DNA of 17,484 nucleotides from Entrophospora sp. SA101 (GCA_958430865.1 CAUDNR010004549.1:28057-45540); one strand, 5' to 3'. Numbered from the stretch's first letter, positions 1 to 12,835 are shown. Notes: generated by a model from the sequence alone, not told the origin. Numbers and translations: made by a program.

Positions 1-401
1 TTTTTTTTGTTTTAGTATTTTGAAGTTGACCAATTGTTACTATAAGCAATTAATGATTATAGATGATCTGCACCGTAGATTAGTAATAGCATGAAATTTT
101 CGGGAAAATGTTATAGGAATTATTATTATAGAATGTATTTTTCAGGGAATTTTCCGTACATTCTGATTTTTTTGCACTGAATATTAATATTAATACACAA
201 TATCAACTTTAAATTTATCTGATGAATTATTAATTATATGTAAATGGGGGTTTACAGGATATCAAGTTGATACAATTATTATTTATTATTTAAACAAACT
301 AGCTGATTCAACAGGGGAGGAAAAATGTCTGAATTTATAAATAAATTAAAAGAAATTCTAATATTAAAAAAATCAATAAGAAAATGTTTACATCTAAATA
401 A
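1..401. other. Intergenic DNA downstream of the PI4-kinase gene
   Basis: AT-rich non-coding sequence lying 3' of the minus-strand kinase gene. I see no convincing coding frame. The only structure noticed is a small inverted repeat: AGAATGTA at about 132-139 pairs with TACATTCT at about 156-163. This would suit a 3' UTR hairpin but may be chance. Confidence 0.5.
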
Positions 402-4024
<3,623 letters not shown>

Positions 4025-4070
4025 CTATATATATATATATAAATAATATATATAAATATATATATAATTA
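4025..4070. repeat. (AT)n microsatellite at the 5' edge of the kinase gene
   Basis: An almost pure TATATA tract directly abuts the most upstream recognisable kinase exon. It marks the point where homology to the kinase stops. On the minus strand the tract ends in tatatag, usable as a splice acceptor, so it could also be the 3' end of an intron. Confidence 0.85.
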
Positions 4071-4930
4071 CAAGATGTCAGGGCAGCATAACTGACTGTT
4101 GCAGAAGAAACATTTCAATATGCAATGTTTGATTATCAGGAAATTAGCAGATGTTGAGGCATGCATGCTACCTTTAACACTTTACAGACATTCTTTCACA
4201 TTCTTTGCATTGTACAAAGGCTAATCTGACTATGTCATGGCTCTAATGATACAATGTTGTTAAATTTCAGGGGGGGGATTAGCCCTGGGATATATTGAAA
4301 ATGCATCAATTGTCTGACACTTTCACTAATCTTTCTCACTGTACCCAGACCAGAGGAGGCTGCTAGCATTCTGGCTGAAAGTTGCCTGCAACGATTCTAC
4401 CTCTAGGGTAAGGATGGATCTGTGACCAAGTTGTATTTTGAAGAGTTGTGATATTAGGTGTGCATAAACATCCAGATCCATCAAGGCAGCAAGAATTTGT
4501 AACTTATTTCAAGCACATGAGGTCACAATTCAGAACAGGGTTGATAGTCCTGAAATTGGAATTAGGCTCTGATGTTAAGAGAAAGGCTGTTTCTTTAATA
4601 CTAACCAATTTATAATTTTAGGTAGGGACTGAATAGGTTTTTGCACAATTAGTTACCTGTTCTGTAGATTAAGATAGACAGCAACCTAGGTTGCAGACAC
4701 AAACTTTATTTTAGTGAGAGGACTATAACACAAAGCAAGTATCGCACAAACATTAGTATTAGCTATCAGGTGATCAATGCCCATATGGTAACAGCCAAGC
4801 CTGGTCTGAGAGGAAGATAAGGGAAGTTTTTTCCAAAGCCTACCAACATTGGGTACCCTCACCTGTGAAGGAAAAATCCCATGGTTATGGGGTGTGCTGA
4901 TAGCACCTAACCCACATGTTTGTGACAGGA
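4071..4930. repeat. G+C-richer repeat-like block, probably decayed transposon
   Basis: Composition changes sharply here: the block has few A/T homopolymers and visibly more G+C than its surroundings. Short coding-like patches occur in plus frames, for example PRPEEAASILAE near 4350, but all are broken by stops. No terminal repeats or transposase motif could be identified. A near-identical 16-mer (14/16 matches) occurs at 4129-4144 and 4993-5008, which might mark element edges or be chance. Family unknown. Confidence 0.4.
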
Positions 4931-6138
4931 AAATTTAATTAAATCTGACACTTGCAATTTACATCAGATTTATTATTCATAAAAAACTATAATTGATAAT
5001 CAGGAAAAATAATTTATTTTGTGAAACTAGAGATCTGGGTAGACACACATTATTAAAAGTTGTATTTATGTATGGCCTTGGTATTATCATTACTTGGGTG
5101 ATGCAATTGTTTGTTATGTCAATTATAACATCAAATGTATTGGATAATAATCATGAATATTTGATGGATGGAGGCATTCACATACAAGGAAATGATTAAA
5201 TAGCTAAGTCATGTTTGTTTTATTAAAGATATACAATTAATTATATACAATAAAATGCTGTTATGTTTGTGCATGATTTAAAATTCTTTTGTGCTAATTT
5301 AGGGTCCCATCTTTCTTTGCTTATATGTTATCTATTCATTCGCTTTTACTGGTTGAAATGATGCCAAATTAGGTAATGGGGTATCAATTCGTAGATATCT
5401 TAAAAAAATAAGGCATACTGATAAGTTAATAATATTCCTAGTATTTTTATCATATAATCTAAAAGCCTATGAAATCACAATATTTATCAGGTATTCTTTT
5501 AAAATTAATCCTGTTTTTTAGTTAATTATTGGCTTAATTTAATAAACTAATAGTTCTTTTATATTGTAATTAAGTTATTGGTTAACTATTTCTAAAGCTC
5601 TTTGTATTAAAATAATATCGTAATCTTGAGTAGTAGTTAGGAAAATAATTCGAACAAAACGAATGAATAAACGAGTAATAATTCGAATAATAAAACAAAT
5701 AAAAACAAATAAAACGAGTAATAATAATTCAAATAAAAGCAAATAAAGCTAAATTTGTATTACGAATAGAAACCATGCATTAATATTAACAAACAAACAA
5801 ATAGCTTTTATTGCTAAATAAATAATTTTGCTCCTCTGGTGTTAATGATTGAATCGATCACACAAGTAGTAGTCAATTTAAACAGCATTTTTTTTAAAGA
5901 ATTTATTCAAAATAATATTATTAAATGTATAAAGTTTAACGATTTTAACATTGCAAATTTTTTTTTGATACATCATTCAGTCCAAAAACAATCATATTTA
6001 TATACTTTAAAGTTTCTTTATTGATAAATAATAAATATATCCTTTGCTTATTTGTTTTATTGGATTCAAATAGATTTTATTAGATCAAATAATACGCTAC
6101 AGCAAAATTTCGAAGAATCGATTATGCAAAATAAAATA
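4931..6138. other. Intergenic DNA, no assignable gene
   Basis: AT-rich sequence. An open frame at 4993-5199 (plus) has hydrophobic stretches, but no start context, homology or partner exon that I recognise. The minus strand around 5310-5400 reads a short coding-like run (TPLPNLASFQPVKANE) before a stop, possibly a remnant. At about 5660-5750 a loosely repeated unit built on AAACGAGTAATAATTC and AAACAAATAAA appears at least twice. Nothing here looks like the lost 5' exons of the kinase. Confidence 0.4.
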
Positions 6139-6465
6139 CACTACCCGGACAAAAGTTTGTGAACGATGTTTTTTGTTAATTATGCAAAATGCTACATAAT
6201 AAGAATACATAAAATTTTAACATTAGATAGCCTAGATTCTTATTCGTTTTCATATAAAATTTGATGTTTTTTGTATTTCCGGTATTTTTTATTATTAAAA
6301 AAAAAACGAATATTTTTTTTTGACTAATATCTAATGGGCCACCTGTCATTAGAAATGCATGTCTCAATTCTTCTTGGCGTGCTTTCGATGAGTTTTTCTA
6401 ACGTTTTGTAAGGTATTTTAACCATTTTTCTTTTGCCACAACTTTCAATTACGAGTAATACTGTA
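6139..6465 (-). mobile_element. Tc1/mariner element remnant: terminal repeat plus 3' end of transposase
   Basis: Just after a TA dinucleotide (6137-6138) the plus strand starts with CACTACCCGGACAAAAGTTT, the form of a Tc1/mariner terminal inverted repeat. Facing it on the minus strand, a frame ending at the TAG at 6324-6326 reads KIPYKTLEKLIESTPRRIE and ends WPIRY. This matches the C-terminal tail of Tc1-like DDE transposases (KLIESMPRR...). Just upstream the frame slips by one base after KEKW, so the copy is frameshifted. The catalytic DDE core and the other terminal repeat are missing, and similarity fades by about 6465. It is a dead, 5'-truncated copy. Confidence 0.8.
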
Positions 6466-7520
6466 GATCAATAATCACCAACACCACCTTTTTTAATATA
6501 CAAGAAAAAAAAAACAAATATAAATATATAAACGAAATAAACATATACTGTATATAATAAAAAATATACAAAAAAATATACTTGGTTTTATATAACAATA
6601 CTAATAATACCCGTTATCGAAATCACCACGTTTTTATCATCTGCACCAGCTCTACTACTAATATCATTATTATCAGTACTGATACTATTGTTGTCATTGA
6701 CACTACTGCTATTATTATCATCAAGATTGTTATTACCATTGTTGTTATTACCAACAATATTATTATAATGTATGTAGTTTACTGATCTATTAGTTCTGTA
6801 GTACGTAGCAGCTGAAAATGTAATTGTATTTCCTTGGTTATCATGATAGCTACGATTGTTGTACCTATAATAAAAGGATTCAGCCTCGGCATAATTATGG
6901 AAGTGGATATGTGCAAATCTAAATTAAAATTAATTGTAGTTCGGAACTCATCCATTCTTCAGTATGATCGGAACCTCCCGCAAAAATGGATAATGCTGGA
7001 TTTGAACAACACTCTAATCGTTAATAAGTTATATTTAATAAATAAATTTATACGCATAAGGTAGGTATGTACAGAGAAAAGAAGAAACATCTTTCTCAAG
7101 TGAGTGAGGAACTTCAAGCGAGACATTATTTTTAAATGAAGGGAAATAGTGGAAAACTACACTTAAAAATAAACTTCACTTGAAGTGGAGGACTACACTT
7201 GGGAATAGATACTTCTTACGACTTCGAAATTGTCTTCCATATAAATTTTTTTTCAAGTTACATGGATATGACTTGAATTTAAAAAGATCTCATCACAACT
7301 TTTTTCTGCACAAGTATTATCAAGAAGAACACATTTTTTACAAAGCAAACTCAATCATGTCTCGAAGGAGTTATACACCCCAAATTCAAACTCCGAGATG
7401 TAACAAATGTGATTATTGTTTATTTTATTTTGGTGTAACAGAAAACAAATTTTTTTAAATTATTGCAGCTGAGTCGTGAATCACAACACATGTATACTTT
7501 TTTTTTTAAAAAAAATAAGA
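6466..7520. other. Coding-like debris and low-complexity DNA between elements
   Basis: The region contains the Asn-rich minus-strand frame described separately and a second coding-like patch at 6936-7064 of uncertain strand. It also holds a cluster of ACTTCA/TGAAGT words at about 7110-7200, including the small hairpin ACTTCACTTGAAGT at 7173-7186. The plus frame at 7180-7458 ends in a CNKC-containing stretch that recurs elsewhere in the window (see findings). I find no complete gene. Confidence 0.4.
6588..6923 (-). pseudogene. Asn/Ser-rich coding remnant, family unknown
   Basis: The minus strand is open for 111 codons and ends at the TAA at 6588-6590. It starts with a normal-looking segment (HFHNYAEAESFYYRYNNR, then TITFSAATYYRTNRSVN) and passes into an Asn/Asp/Ser-rich tract. 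There is no Met in the frame. The upstream edge has an in-frame TAA and an acceptor-like ttaatttag, so it would be a terminal exon or a broken piece. A coding-like run in another minus frame just upstream (FAGGSDHTEEWMSSEL, about 6945-6995) may belong to the same gene after a frameshift. No family recognised. The Ile-rich plus-strand frame over the same DNA is a shadow. Confidence 0.35.
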
Positions 7521-7650
7521 TCGTTTTTTAAATACATGCCAATAAGGGTGCAAGCATATGAACACTTGAGGGTTACGACATTAGTAGAGCATAAACACGG
7601 AAATGCGTCACTTTCCATATGCCGTATCATGTGTCGAATGCCGTAACCCT
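7521..7650 (+). repeat. Left inverted arm
   Basis: This arm pairs imperfectly with the reverse complement of 8449-8602. Conserved blocks occur in the same order from the outside inward, with small gaps between them, which argues for common origin rather than chance matches. Confidence 0.6.
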
Positions 7651-7727
7651 AGCTTATGTCACATCAAAAAATTTATCAACCGGTTTTTTAAGAATAAAAT
7701 ATCCCAAGTCTATATGACTCAGATAAT

Positions 7728-7768
7728 AAAAAACATTGTTTTTGATGATTAATCATTCAATGTTTTTT
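7728..7768. repeat. Hairpin upstream of the small ORF
   Basis: AAAAAACATTG (7728-7738) pairs perfectly with CAATGTTTTTT (7758-7768), and the loop contains the 10-bp palindrome TGATTAATCA (7746-7755). It lies just 5' of a TATATATATA run and may be a regulatory site or simply AT-rich folding. Confidence 0.5.
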
Positions 7769-7772
7769 TCAT

Positions 7773-7782
7773 TATATATATA
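7773..7782 (+). promoter_or_regulatory. TATA-like run before the small ORF
   Basis: TATATATATA lies about 130 bp upstream of the ATG at 7915, followed by an ATC-repeat leader (7802-7827). It is a plausible core promoter by position, but such runs are common in this DNA. Confidence 0.3.
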
Positions 7783-7914
7783 CTTCTCCAATAATAAAAG
7801 AATCATCATCATATCATCATCATCATCTATTAATATTGATAATTAATTTGAACATTATTTTATCAATGAATGAACAAGTACAAAATTTGACCACCATTAT
7901 CAATGTAATTTCTG

Positions 7915-8283
7915 ATGCAGAGAATAATGAACATATCTTTTATGAAAAGTCCTCCTCCCCAACCTCCTTGTTCACCTATAAAAAAACAAAAAACATCAAC
8001 TAGCAATAAATTAAGAAATGTAGCAAATGATTCATCAGTTGGTACTTTAATGAGTTTAGAATCAGAAAATGATTATTTAAATAATGTTAATTCAAATGAT
8101 AATTCAATTCAGACAAGAAACACCTTAATAATTGGAGACATTATTGATTTTAATTTTTTTAATAATAATAATGAAGTAAATGAAAATGATACTAATATAA
8201 ATAGTTCTCATAATTTGGACTATGATCCTGAATTATTAATAAATACTTTTTTAGAAAATAATGATAATAATACAGATAATTAA
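7915..8283 (+). CDS. Hypothetical Asn-rich acidic protein, 122 aa
   Basis: No family recognised. The ORF starts ATGCAGAGA; Met5 and Met10 in the same frame are alternative starts. Residues 11-30 are Pro-rich with SP dipeptides, followed by a basic PIKKQK run that could act as a nuclear signal. The middle is Ser/Asn-rich. The C-terminal half is acidic, with DYDPELLINTFLEN before an Asn/Asp tail. No signal peptide, membrane segment or cysteine motif is seen. A TATA-like run and an ATC-rich leader precede it, and it sits between the inverted arms at 7521 and 8602, so it may be element cargo. An overlapping frame from 7867 (MNEQVQNL...) stops near 8000 and could mean an upstream short ORF or a missed intron. 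It may be a lineage-specific protein, though low complexity makes even coding status uncertain. Confidence 0.5.
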   Translation: MQRIMNISFMKSPPPQPPCSPIKKQKTSTSNKLRNVANDSSVGTLMSLESENDYLNNVNSNDNSIQTRNTLIIGDIIDFNFFNNNNEVNENDTNINSSHNLDYDPELLINTFLENNDNNTDN

Positions 8284-8344
8284 TAAGATTGTTTTTTTCT
8301 ATATATGATGTGATTAAAATTTGTGTTAATTATTTTCGTACAGA

Positions 8345-8492
8345 ATATTGACATAACGTATGGCATATGGCACAACGTACAGCACGCAGCATTTACGTTT
8401 GCATACGGCACAAACATATGGCACATGGCATAACATACGGCACAACATATGACACATACGGCATATGGCACAAAATACAGCATATGGCCATT
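8345..8492 (+). repeat. Degenerate GGCATATGGCACAACATAC array
   Basis: At least six imperfect copies of a roughly 10-20 bp motif alternate CATATGGCACA and ACATACGGCACA. They form the inner part of the right inverted arm. The Cys/Met/Val-rich open frames on both strands here are by-products of the repeat. Subterminal repeat arrays of this sort often bind transposase in DNA transposons. Confidence 0.7.
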
Positions 8493-8602
8493 CAGAATTT
8501 AGCTGCAAGGGTTACAACCTTTTCACGTCATATAGATGTCGTAACAATAGGTTACAACTCGTCAATATGTTTGCACCCTTACATGCCATTCTTAAAAAAC
8601 GA
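8449..8602 (-). repeat. Right inverted arm
   Basis: Reverse-complement partner of the left arm at 7521-7650. It ends TTAAAAAACGA, the exact complement of the left terminus. It includes the block complementary to CCATATGCCGTAT of the left arm. Confidence 0.6.
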
Positions 8603-8920
8603 AAATGATATGTTTGTAAAACTAAAGCTAATATACATAATATATATAAGAAAGGTTCGTATTTTTTTATGCAATTATTTGTATTTCTTAGGTCAAGATT
8701 TACAAGGTTTTTGTAATAAACTGAACAAAGACATGACTTTTCATTAATTCTTAATTTAACGTTTAAAAAATTTAACGTTAATAATTTTATCAATCAAACA
8801 AACCAAACCACAGGTTTAAATTTATAACCTTAAATATCTTTTTTTATTAAAATAATAAACAAACAATAATATAACGAGAATACAAAAGAAAGTCTTTTAC
8901 TTAAATATTGGATTATTTTT
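8603..8920. other. Short intergenic interval
   Basis: AT-rich DNA between the inverted-repeat element and the 3' end of the methyltransferase gene. A plus frame after an acceptor-like tatttcttag near 8690 reads GQDLQGFCNKLNKDMTFH before a stop. It could be an orphan 3' exon, but no partner exon is evident. Confidence 0.35.
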
Positions 8921-10180
8921 TTATTTTTTTTTTTGAGCAATAATTTTATAAATTACCCAATATGATTTATGTTCTTCAACTTCATTGATAAATTTTGTTA
9001 ACAAATCAGAATATTCTTCATCAGAGCAATTCAATGCACTCTTCATAACTGGAGCATAATCTTTGTAAATCACCTCCCATTGCTTAATTATCTAAAAGAC
9101 GTGAGTCGTGATGATGATAATGTTAATGTTAATAGATCAGTATTACCCAGATCACAAAATAGAATTAGAAAAGAACATATTAACTTACCACTTTACCAAG
9201 AACGCCGCCCCATTTACCAACCGGATATTTACGTTCTATGAACTTAAAATTGGTCAAATCCTTGTGTGATTCAATAAATTTGGTAAGAAATGAACTTGAG
9301 GTAGGATTGAACCCTCCTTGAATAAGAGCATCATGTGCTATAAATTTACAAATTTATAAATAAATAAGTAAATTGGAAAAATAAAATAAATATATAAAAC
9401 ATAAAATATTTATAACAAATGAGTAAACTTACTGGCTTTTTGAATTTTTTTATAAGCTTCTCCAGGATTGAAAATTTCTTGGTCAAAATCCTGATAATTA
9501 AAATGAACAAGCAAACATTATATAAAAAGCATATATTAATATGTATTTGATAAAAAGATATTAAAATAAATACCGTGATTTCGATCCAACCACCGGGTTT
9601 AAGGACCCTAATATAATCGTTTATGACTTTGTCTTTTAATTGTTGTTCAGTAAATGTATCGTTGGCTCTAAGTCTTTGATGAACAAGATCAAAAGTATTT
9701 TCATTATATGGCAATCCCTTTAGAACGGCTTTAGCTTCCTCGAATGTTGCAGTTGAGGGATCAGTGGGAAAATCAGGTATGTTAAGGATCGTGAAATCGG
9801 CTGAAGGATGTTCTTTTTTTATATGTGCTGCCCATAGATCTCCCATAGACCTAATTATCGAATCAAATGATTAAGAATTTTTTTCTGCGCTTTACTAATT
9901 TATTAATTATTGATCAGAAACTATTAATTACCCAACATCAAGAATTTTTGCACCATCCAAAGCCGATTCATCAATAGAAGAGGAATAACCTTGCCAAATA
10001 TATTGGTAAATATTAAATTGTCTATCTGCCTTACTCAGATTAGGATCATCAATCAATGGATATTTTGGATTATCAATAGTAAGTATTACCTAAAATATGT
10101 TTAAATTTAATAATATGAATGACAATGATAACGATATTAATATTAATAATAAAATAATAATAATTAATTACGTTTGACAT
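8921..10180 (-). CDS. Class I SAM-dependent methyltransferase, fungal type, 273 aa
   Basis: Exons on plus coordinates: 8921-9091, 9189-9337, 9433-9490, 9574-9850, 9932-10089, 10172-10180. All introns are 81-97 bp and GT-AG, and the joined frame is 274 codons with stop. The first exon codes only Met-Ser-Asn. The N-terminus (NPKYPLIDD...ADRQFNIYQYIWQ, residues 10-35) matches the lead-in of fungal Methyltransf_25/UMTA-like proteins. Motif I is at 52-62 (ILDVGSMGDLW), a FDLVHQRL strand lies near 110, and the post-motif LKPGGWIEI is at about 139-147. The usual motif I is DVGCGPGTW; here two glycines of GxGxG are replaced (GSMGD). The acidic residue expected after motif II is Asn (TILNIPDFP). SAM binding may therefore be altered. 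Substrate unknown. The gene stands alone, transcribed away from 11-13 kb. No disabling mutation is seen. Confidence 0.88.
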
Positions 10181-11869
10181 AGTTTATTAATTTTTTTCTC
10201 TTTTTAACAATTAAAAGTATTTTGAAGTATTTTTATCTTGACATTTTACATAGTCGTTATATATTAAATATTTTTGATTAAAAAAATGAATTCATTAATT
10301 GTCACTATCGTTATAATTGTCATTATTGAATGAATTTGTGATTATAATCATTGTAATGATATAAAATAATAATAATTTACGCAAATGGAGACCAAATTTA
10401 GTATCAACAACATTCACAATTAATTATAGTGGCACCAAAATAAATCGATGAAAAAGTAAAAAATTTCGTAGTAAATTGATTTCCTTTTTTAGTATCTACA
10501 CAAATGATAATGGTTCTCTATATAACATTTTCATTATTGGTTTCAACCTTGGATTGGAAGAATGAATTTAAAATATTGTTAAAAGTATTATTATTTGTTT
10601 TTGTAGAATAACAATAAAATTCTAGAAAAATTTAAATAAAAAATCGTTCCTAATTGGGTTTTCAGTGTTAAGGTCAAATGAAAATTGTCTACTAGCTCGA
10701 TGAAACTAATATTTAAAAGTTTTATTTCTTGATCAACCCTTATTATTATAGTGAACTATGTCGTAAGATTGATTATCTATTTTATTTCATTGTTTATTTA
10801 AGTATTGTTATTAATGTGTTAAATATAATAGATGCTTAATTTTGATTGAGTTCCCTGACTTAACAACCACGTGTATAATATATATCACTATTTCACTACT
10901 GTATTTTTTTCTTGTTTTTAAACCATATATTAAATGACACAACAAATAAATTGTAAGCGAGGTTTTTTATGAGAAATGTGATTAATCCAGATACAAAAAG
11001 CATTGTTGGAGTAGTTGTATAATTATAAGATATGTTATTTTTAATTGATTGTATATTATTATTTTGTGTTTTATCACAAACTGTTAATAATTAATTATAA
11101 ATAACGATAAATAATATTAGATAGACAAACAAATAGACAATGCAAAAAAAAAAAACAAAAGTTTTTATTGTTATAATCAAATCATAATTTCTTCTTTAAA
11201 TATACCCGAACAAAATCAGATTTCATTACCTTCACCAGCACCTTCAAATGTGTCTTACCATTGTCCTTCTACTTATCCATTCATCCACACCAGATATGTA
11301 CAGACATGATATAGGATTCACTTAATTAACTTAATTCTCAAAATTAAAATATAGTCGCACTATCCACGCTGGTGTCGCAGCTACTAAGATTAAGCTTAGA
11401 GAGTATTATTTGTCATTTTATTCATTTTCATCCAATTTGTTTGTTCTTATACGCGTAAATTAACATATAATCCGTAAATAAAATCAGTATATGCGGATTG
11501 AATATATTATACAAATATTATTTATCCTATTTATTATGCAGCATTTGCTACCATTTATTCATTTAAACTTGAAATTCTCAATTGTAAAAGATTGCCTTTA
11601 ATTAAATTGTTTCAGTTTTTTGGTTTTTTTCAAAGTGATTAAAATGTCATGAAAAGCCGAAACTAAAAGTATGTCCTTATTTATTGGAGGAGTTGACCAT
11701 ACTAAACTGTCTTAATAAGCAAATTTAATATTCCCAACACCAACTATTATTATGTAATAGTTGAAGATGATGCATTGAGAGAATATTCAAACGAAAAATT
11801 ATTAATTGGCATTAGTAAAAAATCAAATATATATATATTAATAGTTATAAATCATTATTTTTTATATGG
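10181..11869. other. Long intergenic region upstream of the methyltransferase
   Basis: Mostly AT-rich with no gene I can support; the methyltransferase promoter should lie near its left edge. Two short coding-like patches stand out by composition. A plus frame at about 11208-11308 reads SLPSPAPSNVSYHCPSTYPF before a TGA. A second at about 11357-11410 reads TIHAGVAATKIKLREYY. Neither has an identifiable start, splice partner or family, so they may be transposon scraps. Confidence 0.4.
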
Positions 11870-12440
11870 TGATACGGCAAAAGTAAGATACGAAAAAGTG
11901 ATATGTAAAATTTTTCGATCCAGTAATACGCAAAAGTATGGTTCAATTTTTTGACATGGAGAGGTAATACCAACCATGCAAAAAAGTGTTCCAGGGCGTG
12001 AAAACATAATTGGTGATAGTCAAAAGTATAACCAATACGGAAAGATATATATTATAAAAATTGTACATTTGGATAACAACAATTAGATATGATTGGGTAT
12101 AGAAAAAGTGATATGCAAAGGTAGAATAATATAAGGAAGTAGTAAGAAAAAATCACCAAGTGGGATATCAATTCGGCACTATGTGCCTCATCCTTGCATT
12201 CGAATGCAATGCACAAAGCAAAATACATATTGCAAACAATTGTTCTTGGACGAAAACGGCACAGAAAATCGAGTTACATTCCGCTTTCTATATTGCTTTT
12301 CCTGAAATGCTACATAAAGTCGATTGTGAACCATGGTTCACGATAGTCACATTTGTTACATCTTGGAGCCTGAATGCGGGCATGAATACATATTTTTACC
12401 GTCAATTAAACGCCCGATTTAACACCAAATGACAACATAA
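11870..12440. repeat. Degenerate GATACGCAAAAGT repeats and a G+C-richer block
   Basis: Between 11870 and 12120, several diverged words recur: GATACGGCAAAAGT, GATACGAAAAAGTGATATG, AATACGCAAAAGTATGG and AAAAAGTGATATGCAAAG. A block richer in G+C follows (12160-12432). It is open in one plus frame (90 codons) but also holds a minus-strand CNKC-coding stretch (12341-12375) shared with 7384-7418. It looks like a decayed element, not a live gene. Confidence 0.4.
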
Positions 12441-12443
12441 ATA

Positions 12444-12778
12444 TGGCCAAAAATGCAAAATTCACCTCACTTGACTGTTGTTGAAAATGCAAAATAACTA
12501 TATCTCATTAACTCGCAATCGAGTGACGCCGCCATACAAGTGAATGCATTGTCGGGTCGTATATGGTGCTATTTTTTTTACTGCCTAATCAACTTGGCCA
12601 AAAATAAAAATGGGACACATTCGAAATCCCAGACTATCCCATCTATGTGGCCAAAAATTTGGAATGAGCCACACTCAAGTGTGTCCAATAGTTTGCATGT
12701 AGCCTGATGATGAAAATTGACCATGTCGTTATCCTGATGATAGTTCGCACGTGGCCAAAAAAGCGGATTAGGCCACAT
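12444..12778. repeat. TGGCCAAAAA repeats, three with imperfect palindromic frames
   Basis: TGGCCAAAAA occurs at 12444, 12595, 12648 and 12752, always in the same orientation. Three copies sit in similar units of about 29 bp (12592-12619, 12645-12674, 12748-12777), whose ends approach inverted symmetry (GTGGCC ... GGCCAC or GAGCCAC). The open minus frame at 12578-12778 is a by-product of these units. Confidence 0.6.
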
Positions 12779-12804
12779 AGGTAGGTAACAGTCTAATGTA
12801 AGTA

Positions 12805-12830
12805 GTCACAATATATATATATATTGTGAC
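12805..12830. repeat. Perfect 26-bp palindrome
   Basis: GTCACAATATATA and its exact complement lie back to back with no loop. AGTA on the left and CTACT on the right extend the symmetry with one bulged base. It sits at the junction between the TGGCCAAAAA repeat block and the coding remnant beginning near 12836, so it may mark the end of an element. Confidence 0.85.
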
Positions 12831-12835
12831 CTACT

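Larger units (their letters stand above)
7521..8602. mobile_element. Putative non-autonomous inverted-repeat element carrying a small ORF
   Basis: Both ends begin with the same 11 bases reading inward (TCGTTTTTTAA at 7521-7531 and reverse-complemented at 8592-8602). Further in, both arms share AAGGGTGCAARCATAT, then GTTACGACAT (7572-7581; complement at 8530-8541), then CCATATGCCGTAT followed by GTGTC (about 7615-7634; complement at about 8449-8467). The arms are imperfect and about 130-150 bp long, with short GGCATATGGCACA-type subterminal repeats on the right. No transposase is present and no clear target-site duplication could be read. The layout recalls a MULE-like or foldback element that has captured a gene. 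Two unrelated repeat copies in opposite orientation around a resident gene are the main alternative. Confidence 0.5.

Noticed and set aside
4993..5199. 68-codon frame with hydrophobic stretches
   Set aside because: No family resemblance, no promoter or splice context, and it lies at the edge of a repeat-like block.
6582..6785. Ile/Thr-rich plus-strand frame
   Set aside because: It is the complement of an Asn-rich minus-strand coding remnant, which has the more natural composition.
8280..8793. Open frames rich in Cys, Met and His on both strands
   Set aside because: They are translations of the GGCATATGGCACA repeat array and its flank; several frames are open because of the repeat period.
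9346..9846. Single 166-codon methyltransferase ORF ending in a Phe/Ile-rich tail
   Set aside because: The tail is intron sequence; splicing at 9573 gives the continuing conserved protein in three further exons.
12160..12432. 90-codon plus frame
   Set aside because: The opposite strand carries the CNKC stretch shared with 7384-7418, whose differences are mostly silent in that frame, so the plus frame is probably a shadow.
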